Source: Cladobotryum mycophilum (taxonomy: Eukaryota; Ascomycota; Sordariomycetes; Hypocreales; Hypocreaceae). From it: a stretch of DNA of 64,000 nucleotides. Where the stretch lies: NCBI GenBank assembly GCA_036429605.1, contig JAVFKD010000016.1, positions 1,736,001 through 1,800,000 of the forward strand, in the 5' to 3' direction. Positions 59,521 through 64,000 of the stretch are shown piece by piece. A program made the translations under genes and the position numbers. How positions within the stretch are numbered: position 1 is the first letter of the stretch; every line of letters starts with the position of its first letter. The notes under the pieces were generated by a model. The model saw only the letters and a program-made list of their open reading frames with translations, ran no database searches and had not been told where the DNA came from.

Positions 59521-62500
59521 TCTTTGATCACCTCAATACTTTGGCCTGGGGGACCTTGCCTTGGTTGCACCCCTCTCAGGGAATAGCCACCGTTGTCCTT
59601 TGAGCCCTTGAAACTGACATCACGTCGTCATGTTTTCGGTGCCCACGATCCATCAGCTCGATTCGGCTCGGGTAAGTTTCCAATACCTTGCTGTATATGC
59701 ATGATGCATGCAACGTGCCGTGTTTGTTCATTGGCCATCCGATATTATAGTCCCCTCGCCTTTGAAGGATTTTCTAACCGGTGTTATTTATTTGCCTCGT
59801 TTCCAAGGCGCCTTAGCTCATGATACCCTTTCATAAAGACAATAGCCGGAAATCCAATGCCAGCCAAGGCTTGGTAAGACGCTATCCACTTCCTTGATTG
59901 ATGGATAATTGCTACACTCTCCGTTGTTTGTTGTATGAAATCGGCCCATCTAACGCATCCATACTTGACAATGAGCCGTAACCAACCCCCAATCTCGCCC
60001 AGGACTGAGGTATGGTGTGGCTCAACCCGACAACGGTCGATCTACCATCGGGCCCCGATCAGGCGATCGGACGTGCTCCACAAACCCCTTCATCAGCGTT
60101 ACCATATTTGACGGGTTTTTCTCGGAGAGCCTGGCGGACAACCATTATCACACCCTGACCAACATGTGGCGGCGCAAAGAGCTCTGTATGGTCCGACAAT
60201 ATAACATGCTTGACATTTTTTTATCTATCACAAACGAAGCCAAGATGGCTCTCGCGGATGAAAAGAAACAGAGGCATGGGCCGAGGCGGTAGGCTCCAGA
60301 GCTTCACCAACTAACTACCTAGTAGATGCTTATCCTAGTCTAGTCGAATGTATGGCGGCATGGTCCCTCCCAGCAGCAGTACGGCAAGATCGTGTCAGTT
60401 TCGGCCCCCATTTGTCAGCTTGATGACGCAGTCGGTCTGCTGGTCATGACCAACTTGGTTGATGGGTCCCATAATTTGCGGCGAAGGCGACTCATCAAGT
60501 CCGAAAGAAGATATTCTTTCCAGGAGTGCTCGACCATATCTGACGCGCCTTTGAATATCTGAAACGACAAACACGTTCTCGATGTCGGTGGGTCTCATCA
60601 CATCAACGTCGCCTGAGCTAGGGATAGCTAGAAAAGTTTCCGCCTTGGGTAAAGGAAGTTAGATTGATACTTAGAGCGAAATTTGCATATTTTCGGAGTC
60701 CAAAAGTGACGGAGGTCCACGTCGGATGCCGTTGAATGCTGACATGTCTCACAGCTTGTCAAAATCAGGGACAAGCGCTCCACAGAACCTCGCGTACATG
60801 GACGGGCGATCTGTCAGCGCCTCTCAAAATTGCTGGACTGTTGGCGCATGCAGGACAACTTGTCAAAAACAAGGGTTCCAAACAAGCCACTGCCTACGTA
60901 GTGGTTGCCCCAAAAGACTACCGCCTGTGTTATTGTAGTACAATTGGATATGCACCACCCTGTGCCGCAGGGCGTGCGTCGTTGGGCGGATGAGGAGAAT
61001 GGTTTGAAGTTGGTGTCGACCAACTCCAATCAATATGCCAAGAAATCGACGAATCGTCCGTGGTGCATATAAGATTGACATTAGCTCACTGCATTGTTGG
61101 AAGGCTGCAGAACACCGAAGGCGGGCTGCAATAGGCAGGAGGGGTCCGTGAACATGGAGATACCCTTCCCAAAGGAAATATTATCATCTCGCGTCGCGCT
61201 CAAGATTAGTAGATAGAGTACTCCGTAGTAAGAGTAGCTCTTCCGGAGGAATAAAGCAGGCTGGGGTGGGTTTCATCCGACGGCAGTCCACAAAGGCTTC
61301 GATCGCCCGTCCAAAACGGCTAAATTCAAACAAGGTAAAACCTCGACTTCTCTTGGCTCGCCAAATTAGGGGATCGATACGACCTGTCAGCATAAGCCTG
61401 CAGTTTCATCTAATTCCTACCCTAGATGACATCGATGAAGACGCTTCATCTCGAATAGACTACTAGTCTTCGTACTCGTTTGTTATATTTGGATGTGCGA
61501 TATTTGTGCTGCACTTTTCCCAAGTAGCTTGTGTGGTGAATGCCAACGCATGGCGTGTGTGGATAGATGAACTGCATGATGGGTATCACATCCAACCGCC
61601 CTTGTCATAGTGCGCCCATCAAAAATGGGGGTGAAGGAGTCGACATGGTGGACCATATTGTTCTGGAAGGAAAAGTTTCCTGACACACGAAGGAACAGCC
61701 GTTGGTTGTCGTCCGGTCGCTAGCAGGATCTCACAGCACGGCTCGATCGAATTGATCAGGTCCCAAGAAATCCTTCTTCCTATGGATAGACCCTGTAGTA
61801 ACGATCGTTTTTGCGGTTCGGAGATGGCTGCCAAACGGGGAAATTTCTTGCCGTTAGGTCAGCATTCTGGGAGAGAAAGGGGTGTACTCCATAGATGGAT
61901 GCTGGCTGGTAAATTACCACACCACATGATCCCCCCCAGACTCTCTCTCCCTCAAGGGGATTGGAGCGCATGACAACAGAAGGCGCAGTTGTACGCATGT
62001 ACAGGTATGTACTCGTACAGATACAAGCTCGGACAGCAAGCCTCAGCTGGGGCGGTTTTGTGGGGAGGCCCAAAGCACTAGGATGAGATGGCTTGATGCT
62101 GTCTTGGGAGATCGTCTGCTCGCCACCATGGCACTGAAATTATGGTGATAAACCACATCAAAGAAAGGCAGGCAAGCAAGGCAGGGCAAGGCAGGTTGGT
62201 TGGGTGGACTAGGTCGGATACGAGATGATTTGCCAGCTTGGCCTCATTTCGTATACAAGGAGGTTGAAAGGTGACTGGCCCACCAAGGAGGTACTCCTAA
62301 ATCATCAAGGCTGGCCCAGAAGGAAGCAAAAAGGCTATTCGCTTAACCGAAAAGGCTGTTATTATTAGGGATGGTGAATAGACGAGTTTCTGTGGGCTGG
62401 ACAATGAAAAAGCCCAACAAGGGCCACGGCCAACAGCTGAAGCCTCCCTGGCAGCTAGCAAGCCAAACTGGCAAGTGCCACAATTTGTTGTGGCGACATA

Positions 62501-64000
62501 ACTCGTGCGATATGTCACCAGTGACAATGCGTTGGCGGGTTGGTTGTTCCTTTGAAATGGATGCTCTGATCTACGCCGCCGGAAGATGCCTTCTTGCTAC
62601 CTGAGTAGTGGTCGGCCTTTACTCATAGCAGTCAGCAACAGCAGATGGCGGCCCCAGTTTGGCTCCCTTTGACACACAGACCTTGATTACCACCACTACG
62701 TACTTTTGAGATCCTCTCTTTTCCCATAAATACATACAAGCTACCCGCTCGAACACCGTGCGCACCGCGTTAGTACGTGAACTTTTGTATGGTGGGGACG
62801 CTGATCGTGAGAAATTCATAAAAATAAATGGAATCTATTGAAAGCATGGCGTTGAATGAAGGACACTTCTTCTTCTGCTGCTGCTGCTTCTTCTTCCTTT
62901 CTTTTTGTGGGCTCGTTTTGTTGTTCGATCCGCCATCGGACATGGAAGAAGATTCGAACCTTCCGCTAGAAGCCCGCACCACGTGTGATTCCGGTTAGTG
63001 GAGCACGCTATTGGCCCATGGGGCTCTTCATCCGAGGCGCTCGCCCCCTTTTCCCTTTGATTCATCTTGTGACAAATCGATACTTTGCAGTTCATGATGA
63101 TACATTCAACATGTACATCGCGGACCTGGTCGTTCGATGGAAAAAATGGAATGCTTCGGTTGAGCGAAATTTTCTCTCTCACGATTCAAACCCTGACAAC
63201 ACCATGCCAACCCCACCTTCCATGGCTCTCTACATACAATGCACTCGCGAGTATACTGATGGAGCCCGCTGAAGTAGCAACAAAAAGAGAGGCAGACTAT
63301 TCATGCTCTTTGACGTAACGCCACTCGACTGAAGTGACAAGTAACTTCCCGCTACCAATCGTGGTAAGATATCGAGATCCTCAAACCATAGTGACGGAGA
63401 CGAATCCCGCAACGCGGGAGAAAGGGGGGGTGCCCAACATGCCCATGGCTCCCATAGTTCGTGTACGTACTGCATCTCCCTCTACTGACCTCAACTCCAA
63501 GGCCTTCGAGGACGTGCAAGGGGGCTGTGCTTGATGCAGGATATCGGGCAAGCGAAGGAGGTACATATGATGGGTCATGTTGCTTTCTCCGCTTGCTGAA
63601 AAGTGGGAATGCGGTTGGTGGCCCAATTGGCTCAAAACAGGAAATGCCGCAAAAATGTCATGTCATGAATGGGATGCCTGCTTTGTCCATCCATGCCGTT
63701 TTATGCAGGCTGCCTGTATAGTACAACTGGAAACTGTCGTTGCAGTCATGACAGTCACAAGACTCACCGGTGCTGGTGTCCCCCAAATTCGCCCACGCGT
63801 TAATTAAACATTTTCTTGTCCGCTTAGGCGAGTCATGGGTGAAGAGCCACTTGATTGCTTGGCCAGTTCAGCCCCGAAGAATTCCGCAACAATATCATTG
63901 GAGGGGGACATGTGATATGTCCATGCAACACATGTTGAAGCAGGGAAACGAGAAAGCGACGTCTCACCGGGCAGTTGAGAAATGACAAAATGTCGCCAAT

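Larger units (their letters stand above)
49871..64000. other. Gene-free terminal region of 14.1 kb
   Basis: I can support no gene here. The left part (about 50.9-54.0 kb) is full of pyrimidine and dinucleotide tracts, resembling leader or promoter DNA; the right part is more mixed. The longest frames (170 codons or fewer) lack domains and are mostly low in complexity. Single ACTCCGTA/TACGGAGT motifs occur at 54142, 56396 and 61220. It could be a long regulatory region of a gene beyond the window, or contain non-coding RNAs that I cannot detect. Confidence 0.5.

Noticed and set aside
62940..63030. tRNA-like sequence on the minus strand (GGTTCGAATC T-loop motif)
   Set aside because: The acceptor and T stems cannot be paired properly and no valid anticodon arm forms; at most a degraded tRNA.

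Overview
The window looks like nuclear DNA of a filamentous ascomycete (Pezizomycotina, probably Sordariomycetes). Introns are short (about 50-110 nt) with GTANGT-type donors and CTAAC-type branch sites. Signature genes include a beta-tubulin with five small 5' exons, a fungal group II G-alpha that starts MCFG, LST8 and a secreted fungal GH3 beta-glucosidase. The class is inferred from gene content; no species call is possible from sequence alone.

Layout, left to right: 3' end of a berberine-bridge-type FAD oxidoreductase (+, 1-552); IFRD-family protein (-, 1185-2582); FHA-domain protein with two SUMO-interaction-like motifs and a C-terminal membrane anchor (+, 5957-8092); a tiny two-exon CxxC/CxxC protein (+, 10970-11274); LST8 (+, 12607-13751); TMEM234-type membrane protein (+, 16264-17031); an unrecognised four-exon gene (-, 17686-18776); a gene-poor stretch holding a possible dead gene (-, 19028-19633); beta-tubulin (-, 23791-25736); proteasome alpha-1 (-, 26941-28016); WKF-domain nucleolar-type protein (+, 28750-29990); PhyH-type dioxygenase (-, 30281-31210); claudin/PMP22-like four-TM protein (-, 31903-32789); initiator tRNA-Met (+, 34297-34368); nitrilase/omega-amidase (+, 35123-36163); spermidine synthase (-, 36488-38153); G-alpha (+, 43972-45528); GH3 beta-glucosidase (+, 47080-49870). 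The last 14 kb shows no gene I can defend.

Most genes are housekeeping (TOR signalling, cytoskeleton, proteasome, polyamine synthesis, translation initiation) and do not form a pathway or cluster. I see no transposon with intact coding capacity, no CRISPR and no secondary-metabolite cluster.

Two window-wide signals stand out. (1) Four otherwise well-conserved genes carry up to six single-base frame breaks, all in C or G runs of 4-6. This looks like homopolymer error in the assembly more than biology. (2) The octamer ACTCCGTA/TACGGAGT recurs eight times, only outside coding sequence. I found no convincing new biological system. The best candidates for novelty are the CxxC microprotein, the FHA-SIM-tail-anchor protein, the unrecognised four-exon gene and the divergent beta-tubulin.
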